The notes beneath the pieces are model-generated. The model was not told the DNA's origin. It saw only the letters and a list, made by a program, of their open reading frames with translations, and did not search any database. DNA of 64,000 nt, from positions 5,583,501 to 5,647,500 of the forward strand of contig NZ_FNRV01000001.1 of assembly GCF_900105115.1 (NCBI RefSeq), read 5' to 3'. Positions 37,739 to 51,344 of this stretch are shown in pieces (the first letter of the stretch is position 1; each line of letters opens with the position of its first letter). The position numbers and the translations under genes were made by a program. The DNA is from Pseudomonas mohnii (GTDB taxonomy: Bacteria > Pseudomonadota > Gammaproteobacteria > Pseudomonadales > Pseudomonadaceae).

Positions 37739-39592
37739 TCAGACCGCTACCAGCACGACGGCGCCAATTACCAGCACGGCACCAGCAGCCATCGAGGCGG
37801 CATACCAACGCAGTTGACCGGTCTCGGTACGGCTCAGGGCGGTGTGACCGCCTTTGGCCATGCGCGGGATCAGACCGATGGTCTGGTCGAGCGGGTCTTT
37901 GCGCAGGATGTGGCTGATCGCCAGGTAAGGCTTGACGAACAGTTTGTCGTAGATCCAGTCGAAGCCCCAGGCAGCGAACCACCAGGCCGACAGGAAACGG
38001 CCGATGCCGCTGTTGGCGATGGCGGTCACGAAGCGACGCTTGCCGAGGAACAGCAGCGCGGCCAGCAGGATACCGGCCAGGGCGATGGCGCCCGAAGCGA
38101 GTTCCAGACTGTGCTTGGCTTCGCCACCGGCATGGCCGACGCTTTCCGGCAGCACGCCGTGCAACGGTGGAACGATCATCGCGCCGACGAAAGTCGACAG
38201 GACGATCAGCACCGACAGCGGCAGCCAGTGAGCAATGCCGTGACCGGCGTGGGCTTCGGTCTTCGCTTCACCGTGGAACGTGATGAAGATCAGGCGGAAG
38301 GTGTACAGCGAGGTCATGAACGCGCCGACCAGACCGGCGTAAAGCAGACCGTGGTTGCCGCTGGCGAACGCTTCCCAGAGGATTTCGTCCTTGGAGTAGA
38401 AGCCCGCAGTCACCAGTGGCAGGGCCGCCAGGGCCGCGCCGCCAACGATGAAGCTGGCGTAGGCCAGAGGCAGTTTCTTCCACAGGCCACCCATCTTGAA
38501 GATGTTCTGCTCGTGGTGGCAGGCAACGATCACCGCACCGGAGGCAAGGAACAGCAGGGCCTTGAAGAAGGCGTGGGTCATCAGGTGGAAGATCGCGCCA
38601 TCCCAGGCGCCGACGCCCAGGGCCAGGAACATGTAGCCGATCTGGCTCATGGTCGAGTAGGCGAGGATACGCTTGATGTCGGTCTGTACCAGTGCGGCGA
38701 AACCTGCAAGCACCAGGGTCACGCCACCGACGATGCCCACCAGGTGCAGGACTTCCGGCGCCAGGGTGAACAGGCCGTGAGTACGGGCGATCAGGTAGAC
38801 ACCGGCGGTCACCATGGTCGCGGCGTGGATCAGTGCCGAAACCGGAGTCGGACCGGCCATCGCGTCCGCCAGCCAGGTTTGCAGCGGCAGTTGCGCGGAT
38901 TTACCGACAGCGCCACCCAGCAGCATCAGGGTAGCCAGGACCATCCAGAAGTTGCCGGCCTGGAACTTCTGCGGTGCCAGCACCAGCAGTTCCTGGATGT
39001 TCAGCGTGCCCAGTTGAGCGAACAGGATGAACAGGCCGATGGCCATGAACACGTCACCGATACGGGTCACGATGAAGGCCTTGAGTGCCGCGTTACCGTT
39101 GTTGCGGTTGCTGTAGTAGAAACCGATCAACAGGTACGAGCACAGGCCCACGCCTTCCCAGCCGAAGTACAGGAACAACAGGTTATCGCCCAGTACCAGG
39201 AACAGCATGCTGGCGATAAACAGGTTGGTGTAGGCGAAGAAGCGCGAGTAGCCGTCTTCACCGCGCATGTACCAGGACGCGAACAGGTGGATCAGGAAGC
39301 CGACGCCCACCACCACGCCGAGCATGGTGATCGACAGGCCGTCGATGTACAGGGCGAAGTCAGGCTTGAAGCCTTCGACCGCCATCCATTGCCACAGCAC
39401 CAGGGTGAAGTGACCACCCTCGGGTGGCGCGACATTGAATTGCCAGATCACGTAGGCCGCGACCACTGCGGACAGGCCGATGGAGCCGACGCCGATCAGT
39501 GCCGAGAGGTTTTCCGAGAAGCGTCCGCGGGAGAACGACAGCAGGAGAAACCCGATCAGGGGAAATACGAAAGTCAGAAAGATCATGTTCAT
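37739..39592 (-). CDS. nuoL: NADH-quinone oxidoreductase subunit L
   Basis: 617 residues, the largest antiporter-like subunit, which also carries the long lateral helix at the C-terminus. Visible motifs are [20 protein letters not shown] (about 140-159), [20 protein letters not shown] (about 227-246), [20 protein letters not shown] (about 248-267) and [19 protein letters not shown]. The ATG overlaps the nuoK stop as ATGA, so the two are translationally coupled. Confidence 0.97.
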   Translation of the reverse strand: MNMIFLTFVFPLIGFLLLSFSRGRFSENLSALIGVGSIGLSAVVAAYVIWQFNVAPPEGGHFTLVLWQWMAVEGFKPDFALYIDGLSITMLGVVVGVGFLIHLFASWYMRGEDGYSRFFAYTNLFIASMLFLVLGDNLLFLYFGWEGVGLCSYLLIGFYYSNRNNGNAALKAFIVTRIGDVFMAIGLFILFAQLGTLNIQELLVLAPQKFQAGNFWMVLATLMLLGGAVGKSAQLPLQTWLADAMAGPTPVSALIHAATMVTAGVYLIARTHGLFTLAPEVLHLVGIVGGVTLVLAGFAALVQTDIKRILAYSTMSQIGYMFLALGVGAWDGAIFHLMTHAFFKALLFLASGAVIVACHHEQNIFKMGGLWKKLPLAYASFIVGGAALAALPLVTAGFYSKDEILWEAFASGNHGLLYAGLVGAFMTSLYTFRLIFITFHGEAKTEAHAGHGIAHWLPLSVLIVLSTFVGAMIVPPLHGVLPESVGHAGGEAKHSLELASGAIALAGILLAALLFLGKRRFVTAIANSGIGRFLSAWWFAAWGFDWIYDKLFVKPYLAISHILRKDPLDQTIGLIPRMAKGGHTALSRTETGQLRWYAASMAAGAVLVIGAVVLVAV

Positions 39593-39897
39593 CCGCGCAT
39601 CTCACTGGCAGCGTCGATATCGAGCGTGTGGAAGCGGCGATACAGTTGCAGCAGGATCGCCAGGCCGATACTGGCCTCGGCGGCAGCCAGGCTGATCACC
39701 AGGATGAACATGATCTGTCCATCCGGCTGCGCCCAGCGGCTACCGGCAACGATGAACGCCAGCGCGGAGGCATTCATCATGACCTCCAGGCTCATCAGCA
39801 CGAAAAGGATATTGCGGCGGACCATCAGGCCGACCAGACCGAGGCAGAACAGGATGCCGGCGACCGCCAGACCATGCTCCATGGGGATAGCAGGCAT
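39589..39897 (-). CDS. nuoK: NADH-quinone oxidoreductase subunit K
   Basis: 102 residues with three transmembrane helices. The two membrane glutamates lie in [20 protein letters not shown] (about 32-51) and [20 protein letters not shown] (about 66-85). Two starts are possible. ATG 39897 has AAGGAG exactly 8 bases upstream and is preferred. ATG 39903, which would overlap nuoJ as ATGA, is only 2 bases from that site. Confidence 0.95.
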   Translation of the reverse strand: MPAIPMEHGLAVAGILFCLGLVGLMVRRNILFVLMSLEVMMNASALAFIVAGSRWAQPDGQIMFILVISLAAAEASIGLAILLQLYRRFHTLDIDAASEMRG

Positions 39898-39899
39898 CG

Positions 39900-40403
39900 T
39901 CATTGCTCCTTGGCTTCGTTGCGGCCCAAGTGGAACGCCGTGACGGCTGCGGCGAGCAGCAGCATCGAGGCGAGTTCGACCACCAGCAGATAAGGACCGA
40001 ACAGGCTGATGCCCACGGCCTTGGCGTCCACGGTGGTGTGGCCGATGGCCTGACCGCTCTGGTGGGAGAACAGCACATACAGCAGTTCCACCAGCAGCAA
40101 GGCGGCGAGGGCGACCGGGCCGCCCCATATGCCGGGCTTGAGCCAGACGCGCTCTTGCTGAACCGAGGCCGGGCCCAGGTTCAGCATCATCACCACGAAC
40201 ACGAACAGCACCATGATGGCGCCAGCGTAGGCGATCACTTCCAGCACACCGGCAAACGGCGCGCCGAGGGCGAAGAACGTCATCGCCACGGAGATCAGCG
40301 AAATGATCAGGTAGAGCAGGGCGTGCACGGGGTTGGTGTTGGTGACCACGCGAAGCGTGGAGACCACAGCGATACCCGATGCGAAATAGAAAGCGAATTC
40401 CAT
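39900..40403 (-). CDS. nuoJ: NADH-quinone oxidoreductase subunit J
   Basis: 167 residues with five transmembrane helices. The most conserved segment is [20 protein letters not shown] (about 51-70), which lies next to the quinone-linked E-channel in complex I. It begins 9 bases after the nuoI stop. Confidence 0.96.
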   Translation of the reverse strand: MEFAFYFASGIAVVSTLRVVTNTNPVHALLYLIISLISVAMTFFALGAPFAGVLEVIAYAGAIMVLFVFVVMMLNLGPASVQQERVWLKPGIWGGPVALAALLLVELLYVLFSHQSGQAIGHTTVDAKAVGISLFGPYLLVVELASMLLLAAAVTAFHLGRNEAKEQ

Positions 40404-40412
40404 CTTTCTTCC

Positions 40413-40958
40413 TTAAGGCAGCAAGCTCTTCACGTTGATCGGTTCGGCTTCATTCTGCGCGGAGCCTTTTGGCTTACCGGCAATCGCCATACCTGCAACA
40501 CGATAGAAGTTGTAATCAGGGTTTTTGCCGGGGCCGGAGATCAGCAGATCTTCTTTCTCGTAAACCAGGTCCTGACGTTTGAACTCGGCCATTTCGAAAT
40601 CCGGCGTGAGCTGGATCGCGGTGGTCGGGCAGGCTTCCTCGCAGAGGCCGCAGAAAATGCAGCGCGAGAAGTTGATGCGGAAGAAGTCCGGGTACCAGCG
40701 ACCGTCTTCGGTTTCAGCTTTCTGCAGTGAAATGCAACCAACCGGGCAAGCCACGGCGCACAGGTTGCACGCTACACAACGCTCTTCGCCGTCGGGGTCG
40801 CGGGTAAGGACAATACGCCCACGGTAGCGCGGCGGCAGGTAGACCGGTTCTTCCGGGTACTGCAGCGTGTCGCGCTTGCGGAAGGCGTGGCCGAAAATCA
40901 TCACCAGGCTGCGAAGCTGGGTGTAGAGGCCATGCACGATGTCAAATATGTACTTCAT
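40413..40958 (-). CDS. nuoI: NADH-quinone oxidoreductase subunit I
   Basis: 181 residues, carrying two 4Fe-4S clusters (N6a and N6b) that pass electrons from NuoG to NuoB. The two binding motifs are [15 protein letters not shown] (about residues 61-75) and [12 protein letters not shown] (about 100-111). The N-terminal amphipathic helix ([20 protein letters not shown]) attaches it to the membrane arm. Confidence 0.97.
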   Translation of the reverse strand: MKYIFDIVHGLYTQLRSLVMIFGHAFRKRDTLQYPEEPVYLPPRYRGRIVLTRDPDGEERCVACNLCAVACPVGCISLQKAETEDGRWYPDFFRINFSRCIFCGLCEEACPTTAIQLTPDFEMAEFKRQDLVYEKEDLLISGPGKNPDYNFYRVAGMAIAGKPKGSAQNEAEPINVKSLLP

Positions 40959-40970
40959 GATTCTCTATCC

Positions 40971-41978
40971 TCACTGAGCCGCGACGGCGGGCGTGTTGAG
41001 CAACACGATCGCAGCGGTCACCAGCATGTTGACGAGGGTCAGCGGCAGGCAGAACTTCCAGCTGAAATCCATCACTTGGTCATACCGTGGGCGCGGAATC
41101 GAAGCGCGCAACAGGATGAACATCATGATGAAGAACGCGGTTTTCAGTGCGAACCAGATGAACGGGATCTGCGGCAGGATGCCGAACGGACCGTGCCAGC
41201 CACCGAAGAACAAGGTCACCAGCAGCGCCGAGATCAGCACGATGCCGATGTACTCGCCGACGAAGAACATGCCCCATTTCATGCCGGCGTATTCAATGTG
41301 GTAACCGTCGGCCAGTTCCTGTTCCGCTTCCGGCTGGTCGAACGGGTGACGGTGAGTCACGGCCACGCCAGCGATGAAGAAGGTCAGGAAACCGAAGATC
41401 TGCGGAATGATGAACCACAGGTGCTGGGCCTGGTAATCAACGATGTCGCGCATGTTGAACGAGCCGACCTGAATCACGATGCCCATCAGCGACAGGCCCA
41501 TGAACACTTCGTACGACACGGTTTGCGCCGAAGCCCGCAAGCTGCCCAGCAGAGCGAACTTGTTGTTACTCGACCAGCCGGCGAACAGCACCGCGTAGAC
41601 CGACAGACCGGCCATGGCGAAGAAGAACAGGATGCCGATGTTCAGGTCCGCCACGCCCCAGGTCGGGGTGATCGGGATGATCGCGAAGGCAATCAGCAGG
41701 GCGCTCATGGCCACGACCGGTGCCAGGGTGAAGATCATCTTGTCGGCGAACGGAGGCGTCCAGTCTTCCTTGAAGAACATCTTGATCATGTCGGCGGCGA
41801 TCTGGAATGCGCCGAACGGACCCACGCGGTTCGGACCGTAACGATCCTGCCAGAGGGCGAGCAAACGACGCTCGACCCAGCTCAGCAGTGCACCGCAGAC
41901 CACCACGGCCAGCAGAATCACCACGGCCTTGAGGACCGCGATGATGATGTCGATCACTTCAGGAGTGAACAAGGTCAT
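40971..41978 (-). CDS. nuoH: NADH-quinone oxidoreductase subunit H
   Basis: 335 residues with eight transmembrane helices, the subunit that forms the quinone chamber and joins the arms. Family motifs are [20 protein letters not shown] (about 32-51), [20 protein letters not shown] (about 216-235; acidic quinone-chamber loop) and [16 protein letters not shown] 41978 overlaps the nuoG stop as ATGA. Confidence 0.97.
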   Translation of the reverse strand: MTLFTPEVIDIIIAVLKAVVILLAVVVCGALLSWVERRLLALWQDRYGPNRVGPFGAFQIAADMIKMFFKEDWTPPFADKMIFTLAPVVAMSALLIAFAIIPITPTWGVADLNIGILFFFAMAGLSVYAVLFAGWSSNNKFALLGSLRASAQTVSYEVFMGLSLMGIVIQVGSFNMRDIVDYQAQHLWFIIPQIFGFLTFFIAGVAVTHRHPFDQPEAEQELADGYHIEYAGMKWGMFFVGEYIGIVLISALLVTLFFGGWHGPFGILPQIPFIWFALKTAFFIMMFILLRASIPRPRYDQVMDFSWKFCLPLTLVNMLVTAAIVLLNTPAVAAQ

Positions 41979-44689
41979 TGAGCTGCCTCCTGCAGACCGT
42001 CAACGGATTTGCCAAAGATCGCTGGCGGAATGCCGGCGATGCCCGCTGGCAATGCCACCAGGCCGGCGCCCAGTTCTTCATTGATGCGCAGTGGCAGACG
42101 CAGGGTCTGGCCAGCCACGTTCAAGCTCAGCAGTGCGCCGTCGTTGACACCCAGGCGGTCGGCTTCGGACTTGGCCAGGGCAACGTAGGCCGCCGGGATG
42201 CGTTCCTGAACCGGCGCGGCTTTCGAAGAGGTTTCTTCGCTGCCGAACAGGTGGAAGAACGGCACAACCTGCCAGGTGCCCTGGGCCGGGTTGAACGCGC
42301 GCGGAACGTTGGCGAACCACTTCAGCGAATCACCGGTGGTTTCGATCAGGCGGGTGCCCGGGTCGCCAGCGCGAATGTGACCACCGACTTCGTCCTGGAA
42401 CTTGTTCCAGGCTTGCGGCGAGTTCCAGCCCGGAGACCAGGCGAATGGCACTTGCTGACGTGGTTCGACCGAACCCGAGTAACCTTCCATCGAGAAGGCG
42501 AACGCGGTGTCTTTGTCCTGCGGTGTACGGGGTTCGTGCACGCTGATGTTGGCACGCATGGCGGTACGACCGGAGTAACGCAGCGGTTCGCGCGCCAGTT
42601 TCAGGCCCTTGATGCGGAACGCGGCGGACGGTGCCGCGTCGACGATGGCCGCCAGTTGCGGGGTGCTCGAGGCGACCGCAGCGGTGACGTGGTCCAGCTG
42701 CGTCCAGTCGATCGGCTGGTTCAGCAGGGTCGAACGCAGGGCATGCAGCCAGCGCCAGCCTTCGTGAACCAGGATGCTGGCGTCCATGTATTGCGGGTCG
42801 AAAACCTGGAAGAAGCGCTGGGCACGGCCCTCCTGGCTGACCAGGGTCCCGTCGCCTTCGGCGAAGCTCGCAGCCGGCAGGACCAGGTGCGCACGATCGC
42901 TGGTGGCGGTCTTCTGATGGTCCGCCACGATCACCACTTTCGCGGCGGTCAGGGCGGCATCGACCTTGGCTTTGTCGGTACGGGTGTACAGATCGTTTTC
43001 CAGCACGACGATGGCGTCGGCCTTGCCGTCGATCACCGCTTGCAGGGCTGCATCGACCGATTCGCCACCGAGCATGGCCAGGCCGAGGCTGTTGGCCTCT
43101 GGCACGATCAGGCTGATGGACCCGTTCTTCTCGCGCAGTTTCAGAGCCTTGGCGATGTTCGCGGCGGCTTCGATCAAGGCTTTGGAGCCCAGGGAAGTAC
43201 CGGCGATGATCAGTGGGCGCTTGGCCGCGAGCAGGGCGTCGGCGATGCGCTTGGCCAATTCGAGGGCTTCGGCGTCCAGGCCTTCAACGGCAGGCGCGCT
43301 GGCGTCGAGGGCGTGAGCCACGGCGAAACCGATGCGGGCCAGGTCGTCCGGCGCGGCGTGAACGCACTCTTCAGCCACGTCGTCGAGCTTGGTTTCAGCC
43401 AGGCTGGCGATGAACAGCGGATTCAGCGCGTGCTGACCGATGTTCTTCACCGCGGCGTCGAGCCAAGGCTGTACGCGCATGGCTTCGGCCATGTCTTCGG
43501 CCTTGCCCTTGACCGATTGGCGCAGGGCCAGGGCCATGCGTGCAGCGGTCTGGGTCAGGTCTTCACCGAGGACGAACACGGCGTCGTGGTCTTCGATGTC
43601 GCGCATGTTCGGTACTGGCAGCGGGCTGTCTTTCAGCACTTGCAGGACCAGGCGGATGCGCTCCAGTTCGGAGGCTTCGATACCGGAGTAGAAGTGCTCG
43701 GCACCGACCAGTTCGCGCAACGCGTAGTTGCTTTCGAGGCTGGCGCGGGGCGAACCGATACCGACGATGTTGCGACCGCGCAGCAGGTCGGCGGCTTTAT
43801 CCAGTGCTTCGTCGAGGCCCAGCTTGGTGCCGTTGGCCAGCAGTGGCTGACGCGGACGGTCCTCGCGGTTGACGTAGCCATAGCCGAAACGGCCACGGTC
43901 GCACAGGAAGTACTGGTTTACCGAACCGTTGAAACGGTTTTCGATACGACGCAGCTCACCATAGCGTTCGCCCGGGGAGATGTTGCAACCGCTGGAGCAG
44001 CCATGGCAGATGCTCGGCGAGAACTGCATGTCCCACTTGCGGTTGTAGCGCTCGGAGTGAGTCTTGTCGGTGAACACACCGGTCGGGCAGACCTCGGTGA
44101 GGTTGCCGGAGAACTCGCTTTCCAGGGTGCCGTCTTCAACGCGACCGAAGTACACGTTGTCGTGGGCGCCGAACACGCCGAGGTCGGTGCCGCCGGCGTA
44201 GTCCTTGTAGAAGCGCACGCAGCGATAGCAAGCGATGCAGCGGTTCATTTCGTGGGAAATGAACGGGCCCAGTTGCTGGTTCTGGTGGGTACGCTTGGTG
44301 AAGCGGTAACGGCGCTCGTTGTGGCCGGTCATGACCGTCATGTCTTGCAGGTGGCAGTGACCGCCTTCTTCACAGACCGGGCAGTCGTGAGGGTGGTTGG
44401 TCATCAGCCATTCGACAACACTGGCGCGGAAGGCCTTGGATTCTTCATCTTCGATGGAGATCCAGGTGTTGTCGGTGGCAGGGGTCATGCAGGACATGAC
44501 GATGCGACCACGGGTGTCGTTCTCGTCGGTGTACTGCTTGACCGCGCACTGGCGGCAAGCGCCAACGCTGCCCAGGGCAGGGTGCCAGCAGAAATAAGGG
44601 ATATCGAGGCCTAGCGACAGACATGCCTGTAACAGGTTGTCTGCCCCATCGACTTCGAGCTCTTTGCCGTCTACGTGGATAGTGGCCAT
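41975..44689 (-). CDS. nuoG: NADH-quinone oxidoreductase subunit G
   Basis: 904 residues, the large iron-sulfur subunit. The N-terminal 2Fe-2S ferredoxin domain has cysteines in [19 protein letters not shown] (about 32-50). The His-Cys 4Fe-4S site is [15 protein letters not shown] (about 101-115), and N5/N6-type clusters follow in [10 protein letters not shown] and [15 protein letters not shown]. The remaining 650 residues resemble molybdopterin oxidoreductases but lack the cofactor. It is separated from nuoF by 137 bases, the widest gap in the operon. Confidence 0.97.
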   Translation of the reverse strand: MATIHVDGKELEVDGADNLLQACLSLGLDIPYFCWHPALGSVGACRQCAVKQYTDENDTRGRIVMSCMTPATDNTWISIEDEESKAFRASVVEWLMTNHPHDCPVCEEGGHCHLQDMTVMTGHNERRYRFTKRTHQNQQLGPFISHEMNRCIACYRCVRFYKDYAGGTDLGVFGAHDNVYFGRVEDGTLESEFSGNLTEVCPTGVFTDKTHSERYNRKWDMQFSPSICHGCSSGCNISPGERYGELRRIENRFNGSVNQYFLCDRGRFGYGYVNREDRPRQPLLANGTKLGLDEALDKAADLLRGRNIVGIGSPRASLESNYALRELVGAEHFYSGIEASELERIRLVLQVLKDSPLPVPNMRDIEDHDAVFVLGEDLTQTAARMALALRQSVKGKAEDMAEAMRVQPWLDAAVKNIGQHALNPLFIASLAETKLDDVAEECVHAAPDDLARIGFAVAHALDASAPAVEGLDAEALELAKRIADALLAAKRPLIIAGTSLGSKALIEAAANIAKALKLREKNGSISLIVPEANSLGLAMLGGESVDAALQAVIDGKADAIVVLENDLYTRTDKAKVDAALTAAKVVIVADHQKTATSDRAHLVLPAASFAEGDGTLVSQEGRAQRFFQVFDPQYMDASILVHEGWRWLHALRSTLLNQPIDWTQLDHVTAAVASSTPQLAAIVDAAPSAAFRIKGLKLAREPLRYSGRTAMRANISVHEPRTPQDKDTAFAFSMEGYSGSVEPRQQVPFAWSPGWNSPQAWNKFQDEVGGHIRAGDPGTRLIETTGDSLKWFANVPRAFNPAQGTWQVVPFFHLFGSEETSSKAAPVQERIPAAYVALAKSEADRLGVNDGALLSLNVAGQTLRLPLRINEELGAGLVALPAGIAGIPPAIFGKSVDGLQEAAQ

Positions 44690-44826
44690 GGTTCAAAGTT
44701 CTTCGTTGGCCCGGTGTCAGCGGGCGTGGCTAATGGAATCTTGTTGTTCGTCCGAATCCAAACAGCCCTTTAAAGGCGTCATCGAACGAAAGACGAAGGG
44801 CACGGACCCTTCGCCTTTTTAAGCAT
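44690..44826 (-). other. 137-base spacer between nuoF and nuoG
   Basis: Most other joints of the operon are overlaps or gaps under 40 bases. The spacer contains a 7-bp hairpin (CGAAGGG / CCCTTCG, 44794-44813) near the nuoF stop. It may be a processing or attenuation site in the operon message. Confidence 0.5.
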
Positions 44827-46182
44827 TTACGCGCCGACTACGATCGGCCTTGCCAGAGGCGGGACGGCGGCGCTGGTGGGCGCGATGCCGGCTTCGAACT
44901 CTGGACGGAAGTATTTGATTGCGCTGCCCAACGGCTCCACGGCGCCCGGTGCGTGAGCACAGAAGGTCTTGCCTGGGCCGAGGAAGCCGACCAGACCCAG
45001 CAGGGTCTCGATGTCGCCTGGCTGACCCTGACCTTTCTCGATGGCCATCAAGAGCTTGACGCTCCATGGCAGGCCATCGCGGCAAGGGGTGCAGAAACCA
45101 CAGGATTCGCGAGCGAAGAACTGCTCCATGTTGCGCAGCAGGGACACCATGTTGACGCTGTCGTCGACCGCCATGGCCAGGCCGGTACCCATACGGGTGC
45201 CCACCTTGGCGATGCCGCCGGCGTACATTTGTGCGTCCAGGTGCTCCGGCAACAGGAAGCCGGTACCGGCGCCGCCCGGCTGCCAGCACTTGAGCTTGTA
45301 GCCGTCGCGCATGCCACCGGCATAGTCTTCGAACAGCTCGCGCGCGGTCACGCCGAATGGCAGTTCCCACAGGCCAGGGTTCTTGACCTTGCCGGAGAAG
45401 CCCATGAGCTTGGTGCCCATGTCTTCGCTGCCTTCGCGTGCCAGCGATTTGTACCAGTCCACGCCGTCGGCAATGATCGCCGGTACGTTGCACAGGGTTT
45501 CTACGTTGTTTACGCAGGTCGGTTTGCCCCACACGCCAACGGCGGCCGGGAAGGGCGGCTTGGAGCGCGGGTTGGCGCGGCGGCCTTCGAGGGAGTTGAT
45601 CAGTGCGGTTTCTTCACCGCAGATGTAACGCCCGGCGCCGGTGTGGACGAACAGCTCGAAGTCGAAGCCGCTGCCCAGAATGTTTTTACCCAGCAGGCCA
45701 GCAGCCTTGGCTTCTTCCACGGCACGGTTGAGGTGCTTGGCGGCGGTGGTGTATTCGCCACGCAGGAAGATGTAGCCACGGTAGGTTTTCAGTGCGCGGG
45801 CACTGATCAGCATGCCTTCGATCAGCAGATGGGGCAGTTGCTCCATCAGCATGCGGTCTTTCCAGGTGTTGGGTTCCATTTCATCCGCGTTGCACAGCAG
45901 GTAGCGGATGTTGATGGATTCGTCTTTGGGCATCAGGCCCCACTTCACGCCAGTGGGGAAGCCTGCACCACCACGACCCTTGAGGCCGGCGTCCTTCACG
46001 GTCTGGACGATGTCGTCCTGGGCCATGTCGGCGAAGGCCTTGCGGGCAGCGGCGTAACCGTTCTTGGCCTGGTACTCGTCGAGCCAGACGGCTTCGCCGT
46101 CGTCACGCAGACGCCAGGTGAGCGGGTGAGTCTCGGCCGAACGCTTGATGCGGTTGGCCGGGCCGAAGGAAGTCAGGGTCAT
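44827..46182 (-). CDS. nuoF: NADH-quinone oxidoreductase subunit F
   Basis: 451 residues, the NADH-oxidising subunit with FMN and the N3 4Fe-4S cluster. The nucleotide-binding loop [17 protein letters not shown] is at about residues 67-83. [20 protein letters not shown] (about 180-199) contacts [19 protein letters not shown] (about 352-363) supplies three cluster cysteines. The start overlaps the nuoE stop as ATGA. Confidence 0.97.
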   Translation of the reverse strand: MTLTSFGPANRIKRSAETHPLTWRLRDDGEAVWLDEYQAKNGYAAARKAFADMAQDDIVQTVKDAGLKGRGGAGFPTGVKWGLMPKDESINIRYLLCNADEMEPNTWKDRMLMEQLPHLLIEGMLISARALKTYRGYIFLRGEYTTAAKHLNRAVEEAKAAGLLGKNILGSGFDFELFVHTGAGRYICGEETALINSLEGRRANPRSKPPFPAAVGVWGKPTCVNNVETLCNVPAIIADGVDWYKSLAREGSEDMGTKLMGFSGKVKNPGLWELPFGVTARELFEDYAGGMRDGYKLKCWQPGGAGTGFLLPEHLDAQMYAGGIAKVGTRMGTGLAMAVDDSVNMVSLLRNMEQFFARESCGFCTPCRDGLPWSVKLLMAIEKGQGQPGDIETLLGLVGFLGPGKTFCAHAPGAVEPLGSAIKYFRPEFEAGIAPTSAAVPPLARPIVVGA

Positions 46183-46676
46183 ACGTAGCCCTCGAGCAAT
46201 TTGGCGACGCCTGCTGGCTGCACATCACCGAACGTGTCGTCGTCGATCATCAACGCCGGCGCCTTGTCGCAGTTGCCGAGGCAGCAGACCGGCAGCAGGG
46301 TGAAACGACCATCGGCGGTGGTCTGACCCAGGCCGATGCCGAGCTTGCTCTGGATTTCGCTGACCACGGACTCGTGGCCGCCGATGTAGCAGACCATGCT
46401 GTCGCAGACGCGAATGATGTGGCGGCCAACCGGTTGACGGAAGATCTGGCTGTAGAACGTCGCCACGCCTTCAACGTCGCTGGCCGGAATGCCGAGGATC
46501 TCGCCGATGGCGTACAGGGCGCCATCCGGCACCCAGCCACGTTCCTTCTGGACGATCTTCAGGGCTTCGATCGACGCCGCGCGCGGGTCTTCGTAGTGAT
46601 GCAGCTCGTGCTCGATGGCCGAGCGCTCGGTTTCGCTCAGGGCGAAACGGTCTGTCTGGATAAGCGTGCTGTTCAT
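46179..46676 (-). CDS. nuoE: NADH-quinone oxidoreductase subunit E
   Basis: 165 residues with a thioredoxin-like 2Fe-2S domain (cluster N1a). The cysteines lie in [14 protein letters not shown] (about 91-104) and [17 protein letters not shown] (about 127-143). The helical N-terminal part [18 protein letters not shown] is typical. It starts two bases after the nuoCD stop. Confidence 0.97.
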   Translation of the reverse strand: MNSTLIQTDRFALSETERSAIEHELHHYEDPRAASIEALKIVQKERGWVPDGALYAIGEILGIPASDVEGVATFYSQIFRQPVGRHIIRVCDSMVCYIGGHESVVSEIQSKLGIGLGQTTADGRFTLLPVCCLGNCDKAPALMIDDDTFGDVQPAGVAKLLEGYV

Positions 46677-46678
46677 GC

Positions 46679-49211
<2,533 letters not shown>

Positions 49212-49221
49212 TGCCAAAGCC

Positions 49222-49635
49222 TCATTGTTTCAGCTTCGCTTGCCGCTTGCGCCGAGCTTCCGGAGCCCAGTCAAGGGCGCCCACTCGGAATAGGTAGACA
49301 AGACCTGCCAACAGAATTGCTATGAAAACGAGAGCTTCGACGAATCCGGTCCAGCCGCTTTCGCGGACGGACACAGACCATGCAAAGAGAAAGAGGGCTT
49401 CGATATCGAATATCACGAAGAGCATCGCGACCAGATAGAATTTGGCAGAGAGCCGCAAGCGGGCGCCACCTGTAGGTAGCATGCCGGACTCGAACGGTTC
49501 GTTTTTGCTGCGGCCCCAGGCTTTTGACCCGAGGAGGCTGGAGACGCCGAGCATGAAGGCACAGAGGCCGACTACGCCCAGAAGGAAAATGGCAAAGCCC
49601 CAGTTGTGGGCCATGAGTCCTGTCGCTTCGGGCAT
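49222..49635 (-). CDS. nuoA: NADH-quinone oxidoreductase subunit A
   Basis: 137 residues, first gene of the operon. Three transmembrane helices, and the conserved loop [20 protein letters not shown] (about 46-65) followed by [21 protein letters not shown]. The frame is open further upstream, but ATG 49635 has AAGGA at the right distance and gives the family N-terminus. Confidence 0.96.
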   Translation of the reverse strand: MPEATGLMAHNWGFAIFLLGVVGLCAFMLGVSSLLGSKAWGRSKNEPFESGMLPTGGARLRLSAKFYLVAMLFVIFDIEALFLFAWSVSVRESGWTGFVEALVFIAILLAGLVYLFRVGALDWAPEARRKRQAKLKQ

Positions 49636-49722
49636 GCTGGTAATCCTTAACAGAGAGCAAAGGTCTCTGAGCTTGAAAAGAAACAACGCAGTGACGATAT
49701 GTCGCAGCAATCAATCCCGCTG

Positions 49723-49751
49723 ATTTTATGGCTAAACACTCGGCAAGTAAA
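49723..49751 (-). promoter_or_regulatory. candidate nuo operon promoter
   Basis: On the minus strand, -35 TTTACT (49751-49746) and -10 TAAAAT (49728-49723) are 17 bp apart. Transcription would begin about 80 bases before nuoA. Confidence 0.6.
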
Positions 49752-49780
49752 ATTCCTATAGCGAAATTATTTATAGGAAT
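49752..49780. promoter_or_regulatory. perfect inverted repeat abutting the nuo -35 box
   Basis: ATTCCTATA and TATAGGAAT, 11 bases apart. It directly adjoins the -35 element of the nuo promoter candidate, the position of a class II activator site. I do not recognise the regulator. Confidence 0.6.
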
Positions 49781-50055
49781 AAGGACATGGCGAGCGGCAA
49801 AAGCGCTGTAGCCCTTGCGTTACGGGCATTAGATGGCATTTCGTCAATTATGTTTTGTAGGGAATGTAACGAACACAGCTCTACCTGAATGATAATCAAT
49901 ATTGTTTGCGTTGGTTTTTAATCTGTCTAACGGGTCAGCGTTCGTTAAGTTGTCTTATATGCGCGTTACTTGAAGTAGCGGTGGTGACCTTTTTAGCGGA
50001 TTTTTCCGATGTTGGCGCCGCTTTGGATCAGTATTTTTCCAGATCGCCACCAACC
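49781..50055. other. low-GC intergenic DNA with a Fur-box-like site
   Basis: AT-rich, no convincing gene. CTGAATGATAATCAATATT (49885-49903) matches 14 of 19 positions of the Fur consensus by eye, with the core GATAATCA intact. No iron-related gene lies next to it. Confidence 0.4.
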
Positions 50056-50158
50056 CCTGTAGGAGCGAGCCTGCTCGCGATGGTGGTCAACGATGACGCT
50101 GGGGGTCTGACAGGCCGCGGCGTCCTCAGGGTCATCGCGAGCTGGCTCGCTCCTACAG
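50056..50158. repeat. paired REP element
   Basis: CCTGTAGGAGCGAGCCTGCT and its facing complement (GCGAGCTGGCTCGCTCCTAC). About 45 bases of linker lie between. Confidence 0.9.
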
Positions 50159-50180
50159 AAGGGGCGTACATTGAATTACA

Positions 50181-50484
50181 GGCAAAAAAACGCCCCGAAC
50201 CAGTCGGGGTATCAGATATGCAGCGCTGCGGTTAGCTTTCTATCCGATCCGCAGCGGCTGTTATTTCAGGTGAAGCAGATCAGTGGAACTGTTCTTCTTC
50301 GGTCGAGCCGGTCAGCGCGGTTACCGAAGACGAGCCCCTCTGGATTACGGTCGTCGAAATGGCCGATGTCCGGTTCCTGCGGGTATGCCACGACAGTGCA
50401 ATTCTTGGCGGTGTCAGCGGCAAGTTCCTGCTCCTTGCCCCTTCACGCAGTCAGTCATGTCGTTGTGAGCATAGTCCTGCGCCA
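50181..50484 (-). pseudogene. decayed duplicate of the aceA 3' end and terminator
   Basis: This segment aligns with 53456-53764, the terminator and last roughly 70 codons of aceA, in the same orientation. Over the best 145 bases I count about a dozen differences by hand; farther into the gene there are small deletions. The stop codon aligns with that of aceA (50280 versus 53556). The terminator's right arm has lost pairing (GGGGTAT instead of GGGGCGT). Similarity stops at 50484, inside a run of As. No start or upstream gene remains, so it is a relic. Confidence 0.92.
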
Positions 50485-51344
50485 AAAAAAACGGCTCGCT
50501 CAGAGAGGTTTTGAGGTTTCTAGGTCATTTCCATATCGCCCATCAAGCATTGAGCCGTTCGTAAATGGCAGGTGGGTATCACCAAGGGATAGCTGACCCT
50601 CATTTGGCAAGCGAAACCGTCAGCATCGTCCGTTAATTGCATCTGTTATCGATCAACTCTTGAGGTGTTTTTTTAGCGCCGATCAAATTTGTTGCGCAAC
50701 AATAATTGGGTAGTGTGAGTTGGCTCGCAATGCGAGCTTGCATTGATTTATTTCGAATGGGATTTGGTTCTTCAGTTACGTCTGTCTGATTGGGTAAGTG
50801 AAATCGTGGTGGGATGTAAGAAATTGCCTTCAGATCATTATTTTCTAAATGTGAGATGCGTCTTTGTTATTGATTAGATTGAAATCCGGCGGTGGACGAC
50901 GAGTTTTTATTAGGTAGGGTTAAGGCTTGAGACATGAATTTCGGGAGGAGCTCTAAAAACTATTGAGCTGCGAAATAAGGTTGAAGTCGGTTGATGTTTT
51001 TCTCTGTCAGCTGGAAACGCCAGCGTAAGCAGGCCGGCCTCCATTTCCTTCTGATGGAGGGCTTTGTCGCTCAGTAGGTGTGCCGAAATATTGATTGTGC
51101 GAAAGCTCAGAAATCGGTTGGGTTGGGCTTTCGTCCCGAGCAATCACGCGATAGTTGCTTTTCGTGAAAATGATGTTTTCGTGAGGAGGAACAATCTTAC
51201 TGCATGTTGGGTTCTCGCGATTAAATATGTTTATTTGTGAACGGCTTGGTGGGTTCTGTGAGTTTGCGTTCTGTGTTTAATGATCTTCTGTTTGTTTCGT
51301 AAGTTCTGATATTGACTCCTGAATATAAAGATTTGGGGTTGAAA
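50485..51344. other. 860-base low-GC stretch without a recognisable gene
   Basis: Clearly AT-richer than the flanking core. It holds an inverted repeat AACGGCTC/GAGCCGTT (50490-50497 and 50552-50559) directly at the end of the aceA relic, a perfect palindrome TTGTTGCGCAACAA (50689-50702), and a hairpin CCTCCAT/ATGGAGG near 51040-51060. Short open frames exist on both strands but none has a good start or a recognisable product. Confidence 0.6.

Noticed and set aside
41978..44614. 878-codon plus-strand frame opposite nuoG
   Set aside because: Mirror of nuoG codon use; nuoG itself has complete iron-sulfur motifs.
49787..49888. 33-codon frame beginning ATGGCGAGCGGC, preceded by AAGGAC
   Set aside because: The AAGG is only two or three bases from the ATG, the peptide has no recognisable feature, and it overlaps the region that also holds the Fur-like site.
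50490..50559. AACGGCTC/GAGCCGTT inverted repeat at the end of the aceA relic as an insertion-sequence end
   Set aside because: Only 8 bp, no transposase frame and no target duplication; it could equally be a chance hairpin, so no mobile element is called.
50910..51143. 77-codon minus-strand frame in the accessory spacer
   Set aside because: It has no ribosome-binding site and no family motif I can name; a degraded fragment is possible but cannot be supported.
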